A DNA stretch of 41,124 nt from Gammaproteobacteria bacterium. Lineage in GTDB: Bacteria > Pseudomonadota > Gammaproteobacteria > Eutrophobiales > Eutrophobiaceae. The stretch covers positions 1-41,124 of the forward strand of contig JACORW010000050.1 in the NCBI GenBank assembly GCA_016179185.1, written 5' to 3'. Each line of letters starts with the position of its first letter. The stretch's first letter is position 1. A model generated the notes under the pieces. It ran no database searches. It saw only the letters and a list, made by a program, of their open reading frames with translations, and was not told the origin of the DNA. The translations under genes were made by a program, and so were the position numbers. This document shows positions 1 to 7,367 of the stretch, in pieces.

Positions 1-167
1 GCCGTGGCGTTGCCGTCATCGGTCTTGAGGCGCCAGATGAAACCGGGCGATGAATCCGCCAGCGCATTGATCCGATCCAGATTCGCGACGAACTCCGCCA
101 TGGCCGGAGACTCCAGCGGCACCTTCATCGCTGCGACGTTCAGTTGGGCGAGTTCGAACCGGGACAC
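1..167 (-). CDS. DUF3291 domain protein, 5' part only
   Basis: The gene enters the window from its start codon and runs off the left edge, so only about 55 codons are visible. The protein begins VSRFELAQLNVAAMKVP and continues with a MAEFVANLDRINALA stretch and a GFIWRL stretch. This is the typical N-terminus of DUF3291 proteins, a small family of unknown function with a ferredoxin-like (antibiotic-monooxygenase-like) fold. The start is GTG: an in-frame TGA lies six codons upstream, no other start lies between, and GAAAGA could serve as ribosome site. It lies 40 bp downstream of the small gene at 208-474 on the same strand and could be the last gene of that operon. Family assignment is from recalled N-terminal sequence; function unknown. 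Confidence 0.7.
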   Translation of the reverse strand, partial: MSRFELAQLNVAAMKVPLESPAMAEFVANLDRINALADSSPGFIWRLKTDDGNAT

Positions 168-207
168 GGGTCTTTCGGCCGGTCAGGCCGGGAGATCAGG
201 CGCGCCG

Positions 208-474
208 TCACGGCCGGTTGCTCTTGCGCAGCGCGGGATTAAGCCGGTCAATATCCCGCTGAACCTGCTCGCGGCTGCGCTCGTACACGATCTCACGCCC
301 CTTCACGCTCCCGGCGTAGGCCTGCCCGGAGCGCGTGGGCGTGAGCGTGCACCTGACATTGTGCACGCCGGCGCCAATAACCACCTCGATCTGTTCGGCT
401 CGCTTGCTCAATACCACAACGTCCATGGTCTGGCCGGTTTCGGTTATGCGAACTTTGATCTTTTCTTCGTTCAT
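208..474 (-). CDS. small conserved protein, third gene of the TA operon
   Basis: An 88-residue soluble protein with no signal peptide or membrane segment. The N-terminal half is beta-rich (KIKVRITETGQTMDVVVLSK, then a second strand set around IEVVIGAGVHNVRCTL). The C-terminal third is a charged helix rich in Arg, Glu and Gln. The start is ATG with AGGG six bases upstream. It lies 35 bp downstream of the RelE/ParE-type toxin on the same strand, so it is probably co-transcribed with antitoxin and toxin. I do not recognise a named family. It could be an accessory TA component, an unrelated passenger, or an RNA- or DNA-binding protein; nothing in the sequence decides this. Confidence 0.7.
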   Translation of the reverse strand: MNEEKIKVRITETGQTMDVVVLSKRAEQIEVVIGAGVHNVRCTLTPTRSGQAYAGSVKGREIVYERSREQVQRDIDRLNPALRKSNRP

Positions 475-509
475 GGAGTGCCCTGGAGGTTGAGTCGCGC
501 CTTTTCACC

Positions 510-785
510 TTACCGGTACATCTCATCATGGCTACCCACGTCCAGCAGAATGATTTCCTTCTCGGATACCGCAACTGTCAGCGTGATGCGATAGCTATCG
601 GTGATGCTGATGGCCTGAATGCCTTTGAGCTTGCCGCCGAGGTGGCGATATTTCAGGTGTGGTTGGAACGGGTCGTTCTCCAGATCGCGGAGGATATCAG
701 CGAACTTTTTCCTTAATTCACTGTGGCGCTTGATGAATTTTTCAGCCGCGCCGGTAAAACGAGGCGTCCAGACGAGCGCATACAC
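510..785 (-). CDS. RelE/ParE-superfamily toxin (YafQ-like)
   Basis: A 91-residue basic protein. It starts with YALVWTPRFTGAAEKFIKRH, followed by helices around LRKKFADILRDLENDPF and a core HLGGKLKGIQAISITDSYRI, then strands ending LLDVGSHDEMYR. This is the usual RelE/ParE layout: strand, two helices, then a beta-sheet carrying the G-x-R/Y-x-R-I region and a final 'I.LLDVGSHDE.Y' strand. Family members cleave mRNA on the ribosome or poison gyrase; which applies here cannot be read. The start is GTG, three bases after the antitoxin stop, so the pair is probably translationally coupled. Antitoxin first, toxin second is the standard type II order. Confidence 0.85.
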   Translation of the reverse strand: MYALVWTPRFTGAAEKFIKRHSELRKKFADILRDLENDPFQPHLKYRHLGGKLKGIQAISITDSYRITLTVAVSEKEIILLDVGSHDEMYR

Positions 786-788
786 GCT

Positions 789-1052
789 TCAATCTTCCAG
801 ACCCAATTCTTTAATCAAGTCATTCGCCGTGCCTCGCTTTACCCGTCCGGCCTTGAGGTCCTGCAGCGATGCACGCACTCGCGCCTCGTAGGCCTCGTCT
901 TGCGCCTCGATTAATTCCCGATACCGCACCTCCGAGAGCACCACGTACTGGGGCTGATTATTTCTGATGACGTGCACGTCCCCGGTTCCAATAAGATCAT
1001 CCACAGCGGCAATGCCGCGCCGTTTGATCTCCTGCGCAGGTATGGAATTCAT
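789..1052 (-). CDS. type II antitoxin, Phd/YefM-like
   Basis: An 87-residue acidic protein. It begins MNSIPAQEIKRRGIAAVDD, then has a strand stretch VHVIRNNQPQYVVLSEVRYR typical of the Phd/YefM DNA-binding N-domain ('V..NN.P..V.LS...Y..L'). A helical C-terminus (residues about 50-87) would wrap the toxin. The ATG has a good ribosome site, AGGAG, seven bases upstream. It is the first gene of a leftward operon with the toxin at 510-785. The upstream region holds a periodic operator (1066-1111), consistent with autorepression known for this family. Confidence 0.85.
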   Translation of the reverse strand: MNSIPAQEIKRRGIAAVDDLIGTGDVHVIRNNQPQYVVLSEVRYRELIEAQDEAYEARVRASLQDLKAGRVKRGTANDLIKELGLED

Positions 1053-1065
1053 GGGCTGACTCCTA

Positions 1066-1111
1066 ATGGTACTTTAGTAGATACTTATAATGATACCTAA
1101 ATGAGTACCAT
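1066..1111 (-). promoter_or_regulatory. operator/promoter of the TA operon
   Basis: Four hexamers ending in TAC start exactly 12 bp apart: TGGTAC (1067), AGATAC (1079), TGATAC (1091), GAGTAC (1103). The outer two form a perfect inverted repeat, ATGGTACT (1066-1073) and AGTACCAT (1104-1111). On the minus strand a sigma-70-like promoter overlaps them: TTGATG, 17-bp spacer, ATTATA. The patch is AT-rich in GC-rich surroundings. Autorepression by the antitoxin or antitoxin-toxin complex is inferred from the family and the layout. Confidence 0.7.
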
Positions 1112-1176
1112 CAATCAAGGGACCTGGCCGGGCATTCGCAACCTGAAAACGGACGGCCGGGACACGGGTCTCAAGT

Positions 1177-1362
1177 TCATCTGCGCCTTTCGCGCCAAAG
1201 CATGCATGAAAGCCCGGCGGCAATTACAAATGCGACGGCACTGACCCAGACCGGAACAGCCACTCCGTTTACCGAAACCGGCCAGGCCAGAATGAAGCGC
1301 AGCAGTTGAGCCAGCGCAATCAACGCAAATACAAGAGCAGCGATGGTAGTGAAGGGTTTCAT
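1177..1362 (-). CDS. small two-helix membrane protein
   Basis: A 61-residue protein with two hydrophobic segments (about residues 5-27 and 36-55), a short loop VSVNGVAVP between them, and a basic tail WRERRR. The ATG at 1362 has GGGGGA four bases upstream. A longer reading frame starting at 1431 lacks a ribosome site and adds a non-hydrophobic leader, so the shorter form is preferred. It is predicted to sit in the inner membrane with the Arg-rich end in the cytoplasm. No named family is recognised. It stands alone between the TA operon and the dehydratase, all on the same strand. Confidence 0.7.
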   Translation of the reverse strand: MKPFTTIAALVFALIALAQLLRFILAWPVSVNGVAVPVWVSAVAFVIAAGLSCMLWRERRR

Positions 1363-1464
1363 GTGCTCCCCCTTGTTTGGTTGTCTGATGCCGGGGTGTG
1401 AATCGCTATTCAGTTCATGGCCCGGCGGCAATGCCGACCGGCGCGTGTTTTTTCGGCGCGCGGC

Positions 1465-2487
1465 TCATGGCGCGAGCACGCCGGCCGCCAGCGCCTGTTG
1501 CCCGCGGACCACGAGGCGATGGTGGCTGTCCGCATCTATGTTGGTACCGCAGACGATGAGTCCCACGCGTTTGCCGGCCAGCTTGGCGCGCAATGGGCCG
1601 AACGCCCCGGCGGTGCTGGCGGCGCCCGCTGCCTCCACTACCAGTTTCATTTCCGCGAACAGGATCGCGGCGGCAGCGGCCATCTCATCGTCACTCACCA
1701 GCACGACTTCATCCACCGAGCGGCAGCACATCTCGAACACATACGGCGTCGTCATCGGCGGGGCGAGGCTGTCGGCGATGGTCGTCACCTGCCCGATGTG
1801 TTGCGCGCTTCCGGCAGCCAGGCTCTTCGTCATTACCTGGGTCGCCTCAGGCTCCACACCGTAGACCCTGCACTTCGGATCGAGGAGCTTGGTGACCGTG
1901 GCCACTCCGGAGCACAGTCCGCCGGCGCCGATGGGCACGACGACCGCATCCAGTCCCGCCACCTGCTCATGGAACTCCAGTCCGCAGGTGGCCGTGGCCG
2001 CGGTCACCCGCGGACCTTCGAAGGGATGAATGAAAGTGCGGCCTTCGGTCCTGACGATCTCTTCGACCATCTGAAATCCCGTGGCGCCGTCCGGTGCCGT
2101 CAGGATCTCCGCGCCAAAATGCTTCGCGGCGGCGACACGGGCCGGGTTGGCGGTTGCCAACATGACCACTTTCGCGCTCGCTCCGACACAGGCTGCGGCA
2201 TAGGCGGCGGCGATGGCGTGATTGCCGGCGCTGATGGCGGTGACGCCCCGGCGCCGGGCATTCTCATCCAGTGCCAGCACATTATTAATAGCGCCACGGG
2301 CCTTGAAAGTGCCGGTGCGCTGGAACAGTTCCAGCTTGAGATGCAGGTTCGCAGGCCGGACGAAGCGCGCCTCCACCGCGGGGCTGCGCCACTCATGCAC
2401 CGGCGTGCGCACCGTGTACGGTGCGATGCGCCACGCTGCGGCGCGGATGTCCGGCATGGACGGCGGGATCAGGTCAACGGCGCTCAC
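1465..2487 (-). CDS. PLP-dependent threonine/serine dehydratase-like enzyme
   Basis: About 340 residues, fold-type II PLP enzyme. The Schiff-base lysine lies in TGTFKARGA (K62 from the chosen start), a substrate loop in SAGNHAIAAAYAA, the phosphate-binding glycine loop in PIGAGGLCSG, and a C-terminal CGTNIDAD strand. Members deaminate threonine or serine, or 3-hydroxyaspartate, to a keto acid and ammonia, or racemise serine; the substrate cannot be fixed here. The C-terminal ACT regulatory domain of biosynthetic IlvA is absent, which suggests a catabolic or single-domain form. The start is taken as GTG at 2487; a longer frame to 2637 has a low-complexity leader that runs across the divergent promoter region. 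The FAD monooxygenase is divergent, with a 91-bp gap. Confidence 0.85.
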   Translation of the reverse strand: MSAVDLIPPSMPDIRAAAWRIAPYTVRTPVHEWRSPAVEARFVRPANLHLKLELFQRTGTFKARGAINNVLALDENARRRGVTAISAGNHAIAAAYAAACVGASAKVVMLATANPARVAAAKHFGAEILTAPDGATGFQMVEEIVRTEGRTFIHPFEGPRVTAATATCGLEFHEQVAGLDAVVVPIGAGGLCSGVATVTKLLDPKCRVYGVEPEATQVMTKSLAAGSAQHIGQVTTIADSLAPPMTTPYVFEMCCRSVDEVVLVSDDEMAAAAAILFAEMKLVVEAAGAASTAGAFGPLRAKLAGKRVGLIVCGTNIDADSHHRLVVRGQQALAAGVLAP

Positions 2488-2578
2488 GGTCGAACTGCTT
2501 CGGCGCGGTGACAGGCTCCCGCCGGACGCCGCCGGCAGGTATGCTGTTGAGACACGCACAGGTTCCAATGGTTGATCC

Positions 2579-4264
2579 GTGGGCAAGTATGCTGACGTAG
2601 GGAGGGCAAAGCAAACCGCGCGAAAGGCGCGTCGCACCTATCCCTTTGTGCCGCCGCCGGAGCTGACCTCCGGCACGGTGCCGCATGTTCCGGTCATCAT
2701 CGCCGGCGGCGGACCCATCGGCCTTGCCACCGCCGTGGACCTGGCGCGCCGCGGGATCCGTTCGCTGGCGCTGGAACGGACCAATACCGTCAGCGACGGA
2801 TCGCGCGCCATCTGCTGGGCCAAGCGCACGCTGGAAATCCTGGATCGGCTCGGCACCGGCGAGCGCATGCTTGAGAAAGGCGTGATCTGGAATGTGGGCA
2901 AGGTGTATTTCGGCCCGAACCCGGAACCGCTGTATACCTTCGATCTGCTGGCGGACAAGGAGCAGAAGTTTCCCGCGTTCATCAATTTGCAGCAGTACTA
3001 CGCCGAGGAATATTTGATCGATCGCTTTTCGGAATTGCCGGCGGCGTCAATCCGCTGGCAGAACGAGGTGGTCGGCGTGGACAACGGCGCGGATCGCGTT
3101 GTCGTCACGGTGCGCACCCCGGCCGGTGACTATCAGTTGAGCTGTGAATACCTGATAGCCGCCGACGGCCATCGCAGCCCGGTGCGCAATCTGCTCGGCC
3201 TCGATTTCGAGGGCCGCCTGTTCGAGGATCACTTTCTGATCGCGGATGTCATCATGAAGGCGGATTTCCCCGCCGAGCGCCGCTTCTGGTTCGATCCGCC
3301 GTTCAATCCGGGCCAGACCTCGCTGATCCACAAGCAGGCCGATGATGTGTGGCGGATAGATTTTCAGATGGGCTGGCACATCGATCGGGAGGCGGCGCTC
3401 AGGGAGGAGAACGTGGATGCCAAGGTGCGGGCGTTCCTGGGACCGGATATTGACTACGAGTATGAATGGGTCAGCCTGTACACGTTCCAGTGCCGGCGCA
3501 TGCGGAACTTCGTCCATGGGCGGGTGATCTTCGCCGGCGACGCCGCTCACCTGGTATCGCCGTTCGGCGCGCGCGGCGCCAACGGCGGCATCCAGGACGT
3601 GGACAACCTGGCCTGGAAGCTCGCGCTGGTGCTGGAGGGCAGGGCGTCGGCGGCATTGTTGCAGAGTTATGACGTGGAACGCATTCACGGCGCCGATGAA
3701 AACATCCTGAACTCGTCGCGCAGCACGGACTTCATGACGCCGAAGAGCGAGGTGAGCCGGGCGTTCCGCGATGCGGCGCTGGAGCTGGCGCGGGATTTCC
3801 CGTTCGCGCGCCGCTTCGTGAACCCCGGGCGCCTGTCGGTCCCGTGCACGCTGGACAATTCGCCGCTCAACACGCCGGACAGCGACACGTTCAGTCCGTG
3901 CCAGCGCCCCGGTTCGCCGTGCATGGATGCGCCGGTGACGATCAACAATCGCGCGGACTGGCTTCTGAGGCAGTTGGGAGATCGGTTCACCGGCATCTAC
4001 TTTGCGGCCGGCGCTGAACCGGCACCCGTGGCCCTAGGTTTGCCGGCCGATCCGGTCCCGGTGCAACTGATCGTGGTGCGGCAACCCGGCGCAGAGGGGC
4101 GCGAGAACGAAATCGTTGATCCCCGCGGACTCCTGGCGAAGCATTACGACGCCGGGCCCGGCACCTTTTATCTGATTCGCCCGGACCAGCACGTCGCCGC
4201 GCGCTGGCGGACCTTCGATGCGGTCACGGTCAGGGAGGCGCTCGCCCGATGCCTCTGTCTCTGA
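2579..4264 (+). CDS. FAD-dependent aromatic-type monooxygenase (MhpA/TfdB-like)
   Basis: 561 residues, class A flavoprotein monooxygenase family (PheA/TfdB, MhpA, PobA-like), which hydroxylate phenolic substrates with NAD(P)H and O2. The ADP-binding loop is VIIAGGGPIGLATAVDLARR (about residues 39-58). The DG motif is YLIAADGHRSPVRNLLGL. The GD motif is VIFAGDAAHLVSPFGARGAN followed by GGIQDVDNLAWKLA. A C-terminal domain of about 170 residues matches the thioredoxin-like tail of this family. The GTG start is the first after an in-frame TGA at 2573, and no clear ribosome site is visible, so the start is uncertain. No aromatic-degradation operon surrounds it; the substrate is unknown. Confidence 0.88.
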   Translation: MGKYADVGRAKQTARKARRTYPFVPPPELTSGTVPHVPVIIAGGGPIGLATAVDLARRGIRSLALERTNTVSDGSRAICWAKRTLEILDRLGTGERMLEKGVIWNVGKVYFGPNPEPLYTFDLLADKEQKFPAFINLQQYYAEEYLIDRFSELPAASIRWQNEVVGVDNGADRVVVTVRTPAGDYQLSCEYLIAADGHRSPVRNLLGLDFEGRLFEDHFLIADVIMKADFPAERRFWFDPPFNPGQTSLIHKQADDVWRIDFQMGWHIDREAALREENVDAKVRAFLGPDIDYEYEWVSLYTFQCRRMRNFVHGRVIFAGDAAHLVSPFGARGANGGIQDVDNLAWKLALVLEGRASAALLQSYDVERIHGADENILNSSRSTDFMTPKSEVSRAFRDAALELARDFPFARRFVNPGRLSVPCTLDNSPLNTPDSDTFSPCQRPGSPCMDAPVTINNRADWLLRQLGDRFTGIYFAAGAEPAPVALGLPADPVPVQLIVVRQPGAEGRENEIVDPRGLLAKHYDAGPGTFYLIRPDQHVAARWRTFDAVTVREALARCLCL

Positions 4265-4309
4265 GTTCAGGATCCGCGGCGGACGGGTCCTGTCGCCGGG
4301 ACTGCCGGT

Positions 4310-4365
4310 TGTGGGGCCGGCTTTACGCCGGCCCACCATTTGGCCGGGATAAACCCTGCACCACA
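4310..4365. repeat. REP-like inverted pair, copy 1
   Basis: Two head-to-head copies of a 24-bp unit: TGTGGGGCCGGCTTTACGCC plus GGCC at 4310-4333, and its inverse at 4342-4365, which carries small changes (CCCTGCACCACA). Each unit has its own stem (GCCGGC...GCCGGC) and the pair can form a longer hairpin. It sits between the monooxygenase stop and the stop of the convergent AcoX-like gene, so it may also terminate transcription. Five more sites of the family are listed below. Confidence 0.75.
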
Positions 4366-4424
4366 AGGGAATGGAGATCCGGCGGACCCTGCCGCTGCGC
4401 GCGGACAGGCAGTACCTCGGCTCT

Positions 4425-5555
4425 TCAAAGCATCGGCGCCAACGGGTACAACTGATACTCTCCCGGACCCGTGATCACTCGCACATTGAGCGGGAAGTGC
4501 CGCAGCAATTCCCGGTCGTCCAGATCATTGCGCAACGGCCGGCCGCGCAGCGCCTGCATCTTGGCCGGTATTGAAATAACGGAGACATTTTCAACGCCCA
4601 CCGCCCGGATCACGCCCGCGCTCAGCGGCTGATTGCCGCGGCCGAACAGAAAACCCTGGCCGCCCACCGGTGAAATGACAATCCGGGCACGGTGACGCTG
4701 GTCGAGTATGCGCAGCAGTTGCGGCTCATTGGCATCCAGGGCCACCAGTTTCCCCCGCTGTACGACGTCAACACCAAGCAGACTTCCCGTCAGGCCGACG
4801 CGCCCCAATATCGCCATCTTGGTGCTGCCGGGCCCGAACAATAGGCACGCATCTGACTCCAGCAATTCGACTGCCGCCTCGACAACCCGCTGCAATTGTG
4901 CCGCGTCAGGCGGCGATGAAACTTTCGGTCCGGGAATGAAGTCGCGATCATAGGGAACGCGTAACCGGCCATAGGCGATAGGCGCGATGTGCGTCGCACC
5001 CGGCGCAAGTCCGCCGCGCCCCAATACCTCCTGTTCCCTGACGGTCGGGCATTCGCCGCGCAGAAAGGCCAGCGCCAGCGTGCCGGCCGCCTCCGGAGAT
5101 GCCGCAAAAACGCCGGACTGCATGTTTGCGCCGCAGGGAATGCCGATCACCGGGATGCGATCCCGGATGCTCGCCAGAATGTCCCGCGCGGTGCCGTCTC
5201 CGCCGGCGAACAACAGCAACTCCACGCCGCGCCCGAGCATCTGCGCGGCACAGCGCCGTGTGGATCCGGCGCTCGACTCTCCAGTGCCGGCCCGGTCGCA
5301 CAACTGCAAGTCCCCGAACATCCCCGTCAGGACATTCTCGCCCAGCAATCCGGCGCCGGAATAAAAGCGCAACCGGCGCGCCATCGGCAACAGACATTGC
5401 AGCGCGCGCCGGCTCCGGTCCACGGCAGTGGCTTCGATGCCGAGCGCCCGGGCGGCCGAGAACTGCTCCGGGGTGTCCGTGCCCTTGACGCCCGCTCGGC
5501 CGCCGAGGCCCGCTATGGGATTGACGATGAGCCCGATTTCGCGTCCTGCCGGCAT
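4425..5555 (-). CDS. ATP-NAD kinase-fold protein (AcoX/COG3199-like)
   Basis: 376 residues. It opens with IGLIVNPIAGLGGRAGVKG and carries LLLFAGGDGTARDI, the GGDGT loop that binds the nucleotide in the NAD-kinase/diacylglycerol-kinase superfamily. Length and C-terminal part (ISPVGGQGFLFGRGNQPLS) fit the AcoX branch, found next to acetoin or branched-chain 2-oxoacid dehydrogenase genes in other bacteria. Its biochemical role there is not well defined. The bkd operon in this window is 33 kb away, so no operon link can be claimed. ATG start at 5555 without a strong ribosome site. Convergent with the monooxygenase gene. Confidence 0.82.
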   Translation of the reverse strand: MPAGREIGLIVNPIAGLGGRAGVKGTDTPEQFSAARALGIEATAVDRSRRALQCLLPMARRLRFYSGAGLLGENVLTGMFGDLQLCDRAGTGESSAGSTRRCAAQMLGRGVELLLFAGGDGTARDILASIRDRIPVIGIPCGANMQSGVFAASPEAAGTLALAFLRGECPTVREQEVLGRGGLAPGATHIAPIAYGRLRVPYDRDFIPGPKVSSPPDAAQLQRVVEAAVELLESDACLLFGPGSTKMAILGRVGLTGSLLGVDVVQRGKLVALDANEPQLLRILDQRHRARIVISPVGGQGFLFGRGNQPLSAGVIRAVGVENVSVISIPAKMQALRGRPLRNDLDDRELLRHFPLNVRVITGPGEYQLYPLAPML

Positions 5556-5586
5556 GCAAATCCGGGGCTACATCACGCGCGGGGAA

Positions 5587-5684
5587 GTGAAAGGTAAAAA
5601 GTTGAAAGTGCAAAGTAAGACAAGACTTCCCCGCACCGCAGCGGGACTGTTTTTACTTTCCACTTTTTACTTTCCACTTTTTAC
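5587..5684. repeat. two facing heptad tandem arrays
   Basis: Left array at 5587-5614: four 7-bp units, GTGAAAG, GTAAAAA, GTTGAAA, GTGCAAA, then a partial. Right array at 5650-5684: a 14-mer TTTTTACTTTCCAC repeated twice exactly and followed by TTTTTAC. The right array is the reverse complement of the left-array pattern, so the two can pair across a 30-bp GC-rich spacer. The arrays lie between the divergent genes at 5555 (leftward) and 5820 (rightward). Related arrays occur at 31974 and, with another heptad, at 39896. Confidence 0.8.
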
Positions 5685-5733
5685 TTGATTGGCAGTTTTG
5701 CGCCGCATTGATGCTTCCCTGCGACGAACCGAG

Positions 5734-5761
5734 CTCACAACGCGGATCCGATTCCTATAAT
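5734..5761 (+). promoter_or_regulatory. sigma-70-like promoter for the small secreted protein
   Basis: A perfect TATAAT at 5756-5761 with CTCACA (four of six matches to TTGACA) 16 bp upstream at 5734-5739. Predicted start near 5768 gives a leader of about 50 bases before the ATG at 5820. Inferred by consensus only. Confidence 0.5.
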
Positions 5762-5819
5762 GCAGTCCAACTGGAACGCAGCGAAATTCATCCTGCCTGA
5801 CAATTTCTGGAGAACCATC

Positions 5820-6098
5820 ATGAAGACTTTCATCGTATCCGTTATCAGCGCCGCGATTGTCACCCTGTCCGGCGTCGCACAGGCGCGCATCCACAATGAG
5901 CCCGGGCATTTTACCCGGGAGTATGCCCGCGAGGCGCAGCAGGCCATGAGCCGATGGGTCGAACTCGAACTGCGCAATTTCCTCAAAGCCGGCGCGCCCG
6001 CGCTCCGCATTGAGGAAACCGGCAAGTTTGGTCTTGACCACCCCTCGCTCCACGCTGAGACCCAGGCGTCGAATTCCGGCCCCGCGTCATCGAAATAG
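5820..6098 (+). CDS. small secreted protein
   Basis: 92 residues beginning MKTFIVSVISAAIVTLSGVA, a clear Sec signal peptide with a likely cut after VAQA (about residue 22). The mature part is about 70 residues, hydrophilic, with no cysteine (FTREYAREAQQAMSRWVELE, then a tail ending NSGPASSK). Ribosome site GGAGA precedes the ATG; an earlier in-frame ATG at 5760 overlaps the -10 box and is rejected. No family recognised. It ends 28 bp before a strong terminator, so it is probably a single-gene transcript. Confidence 0.72.
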   Translation: MKTFIVSVISAAIVTLSGVAQARIHNEPGHFTREYAREAQQAMSRWVELELRNFLKAGAPALRIEETGKFGLDHPSLHAETQASNSGPASSK

Positions 6099-6125
6099 AC
6101 GCGGAGGCTGAACCGGCCCCCTTCC

Positions 6126-6163
6126 ATCGCCGCTTTGGCGTGACCACTGCGGCGATTTTTTTT
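6126..6163 (+). terminator. rho-independent terminator
   Basis: Stem ATCGCCGC (6126-6133) and GCGGCGAT (6149-6156), 15-base loop, followed by a run of eight T (6156-6163). It closes the small secreted gene and lies just before the histidine kinase start. Confidence 0.8.
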
Positions 6164-6181
6164 CGGGCTACACTGGCGGTC

Positions 6182-7273
6182 ATGGACAATCCGTTTACCA
6201 CGCTGATAGACGTGCTCGGCCGGAGCCGGCAGCGCCAGTACTGGACGTTGCAGGCCATCGGCTGGTCCGGCTACGTTTTTTTCCTGATTGCCCAGTCGCT
6301 CGCGTCCGGGGAAGCCACCGCCGTACACACCATCTATTCGCTTTGCGCCATGCTTACGGGACTCTTGCTGACAATGGGGATGCACCGGGTGTTCAAGGAC
6401 ACCTGGGATCATCCCCCGGTCGCGCGCGCGGCATATACGGTGCTCGCCGTCGGTGCGGCGACGGCATTATGGTCCGCGTGGAAATTTTACGTGTTCCTGC
6501 AAATTTACCCGCACGCAGTGGAGGGTAAGGATACCGGCCTGCTGGCAGGTTACCTGTTCTGGTATTCTTATTCATTCTTCATCCTGCTGAGCTGGGCCGG
6601 ACTGTACTACGGCATCAAGTATTATCAGATGACGCAGGCGGAACACGAAAAAGGATTGCGCATCGCGGCCATGGCCCATCAGAGCCAGCTCAAGATGCTG
6701 CGCTATCAGCTCAACCCGCACTTCCTGTTCAATACGCTGAACGCGATCTCCACGCTGATCATGGACAGGCGCGGCGACATCGCGAACCGCATGGTCACGG
6801 AACTGTCGCGTTTCCTGCGCTATTCCCTGGACAACGATCCGATGCAGAAAGTGAGCCTGGCGCAGGAAGTGGAAGCGATGAGACTCTATCTCGACATCGA
6901 AAAAGTGCGCTTCGAGGAACGCCTGGAGCTGGACATCCGGATGGACGAGGCGGCCCGCCGGGCGCGCATCCCGAGCCTGCTGCTGCAACCGCTGGTTGAG
7001 AACTCGATCAAGTACGCGGTGGCGCGCAGCGAGCGGGGCGGGACGGTCCACCTGCACGCAAAGGTATTCGCCGATGAACTGCTGCTGGAATTGAGTGACG
7101 ACGGCCCGGGCATCCCGGCGCTGGAACAGATCCTCGCCTCGGCCCAGGGAGTCGGTCTTACCAACACCCGCGAACGGCTGCGTGTCATCTACGGCGAAAA
7201 CCACTCCTGCAAGTTCAGCAACCTGGAGCCGCACGGCCTGCGGGTCAGCATCCGCCTGCCCTACGAACCTTGA
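6182..7273 (+). CDS. LytS/YehU-type sensor histidine kinase
   Basis: 363 residues. Four hydrophobic segments lie in roughly residues 20-150 (for example TLQAIGWSGYVFFLIAQSLA and YLFWYSYSFFILLSWAGLYY). Then a short coiled linker leads to the His_kinase domain with RYQLNPHFLFNTLNAIS, where H180 is the phosphorylation site of this family. The ATPase part has LLLQPLVENSIKYA (N-box) and DDGPGIP (G-box). It would pass phosphate to the LytTR regulator at 7368, which starts 94 bp downstream beyond a REP pair. An in-frame GTG at 6140 lies inside the terminator and is rejected in favour of the ATG at 6182. Signal unknown. Confidence 0.9.
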   Translation: MDNPFTTLIDVLGRSRQRQYWTLQAIGWSGYVFFLIAQSLASGEATAVHTIYSLCAMLTGLLLTMGMHRVFKDTWDHPPVARAAYTVLAVGAATALWSAWKFYVFLQIYPHAVEGKDTGLLAGYLFWYSYSFFILLSWAGLYYGIKYYQMTQAEHEKGLRIAAMAHQSQLKMLRYQLNPHFLFNTLNAISTLIMDRRGDIANRMVTELSRFLRYSLDNDPMQKVSLAQEVEAMRLYLDIEKVRFEERLELDIRMDEAARRARIPSLLLQPLVENSIKYAVARSERGGTVHLHAKVFADELLLELSDDGPGIPALEQILASAQGVGLTNTRERLRVIYGENHSCKFSNLEPHGLRVSIRLPYEP

Positions 7274-7291
7274 AAAAGTTGACGAAGCGAT

Positions 7292-7364
7292 GGCCGGGTA
7301 GACCCGGCCCCACAGGTGCTGCTGCGGCATTTCCAACATCCTGTGGGGCCGGCTTCAGCCGGCC
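7292..7364. repeat. REP-like inverted pair, copy 2
   Basis: Inverse unit GGCCGGGTAGACCCGGCC plus CCACA at 7292-7314, then forward unit TGTGGGGCCGGCTTCAGCC plus GGCC at 7342-7364. The order is opposite to copies 1 and 6, with a 27-base spacer. It fills the gap between the kinase and regulator genes and stops three bases before the regulator start codon, leaving no ordinary ribosome site. Confidence 0.75.
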
Positions 7365-7367
7365 GGA

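Noticed and set aside
4-594. Rightward frame of 196 codons across the left edge
   Set aside because: It lies antisense to the DUF3291 gene and the 88-residue gene, both of which have family-like or protein-like sequence with proper starts.
1105-1120. ATCAATCAA as an FNR-type site
   Set aside because: Lacks the TTGAT arm at the right distance and lies at a TA promoter.
1417-2511. Open frame of 364 codons antisense to the dehydratase, and a similar one at 34972-36405 over icmF/TetR
   Set aside because: No motifs, biased composition, overlaps well-supported genes over their whole length.
5587-5684. Possible CRISPR-like array
   Set aside because: Period of 7/14 bp without unique spacers; no cas genes.
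6140-6181. Upstream GTG start for the LytS-type kinase
   Set aside because: It lies inside the terminator stem-loop and T tract of the preceding gene.
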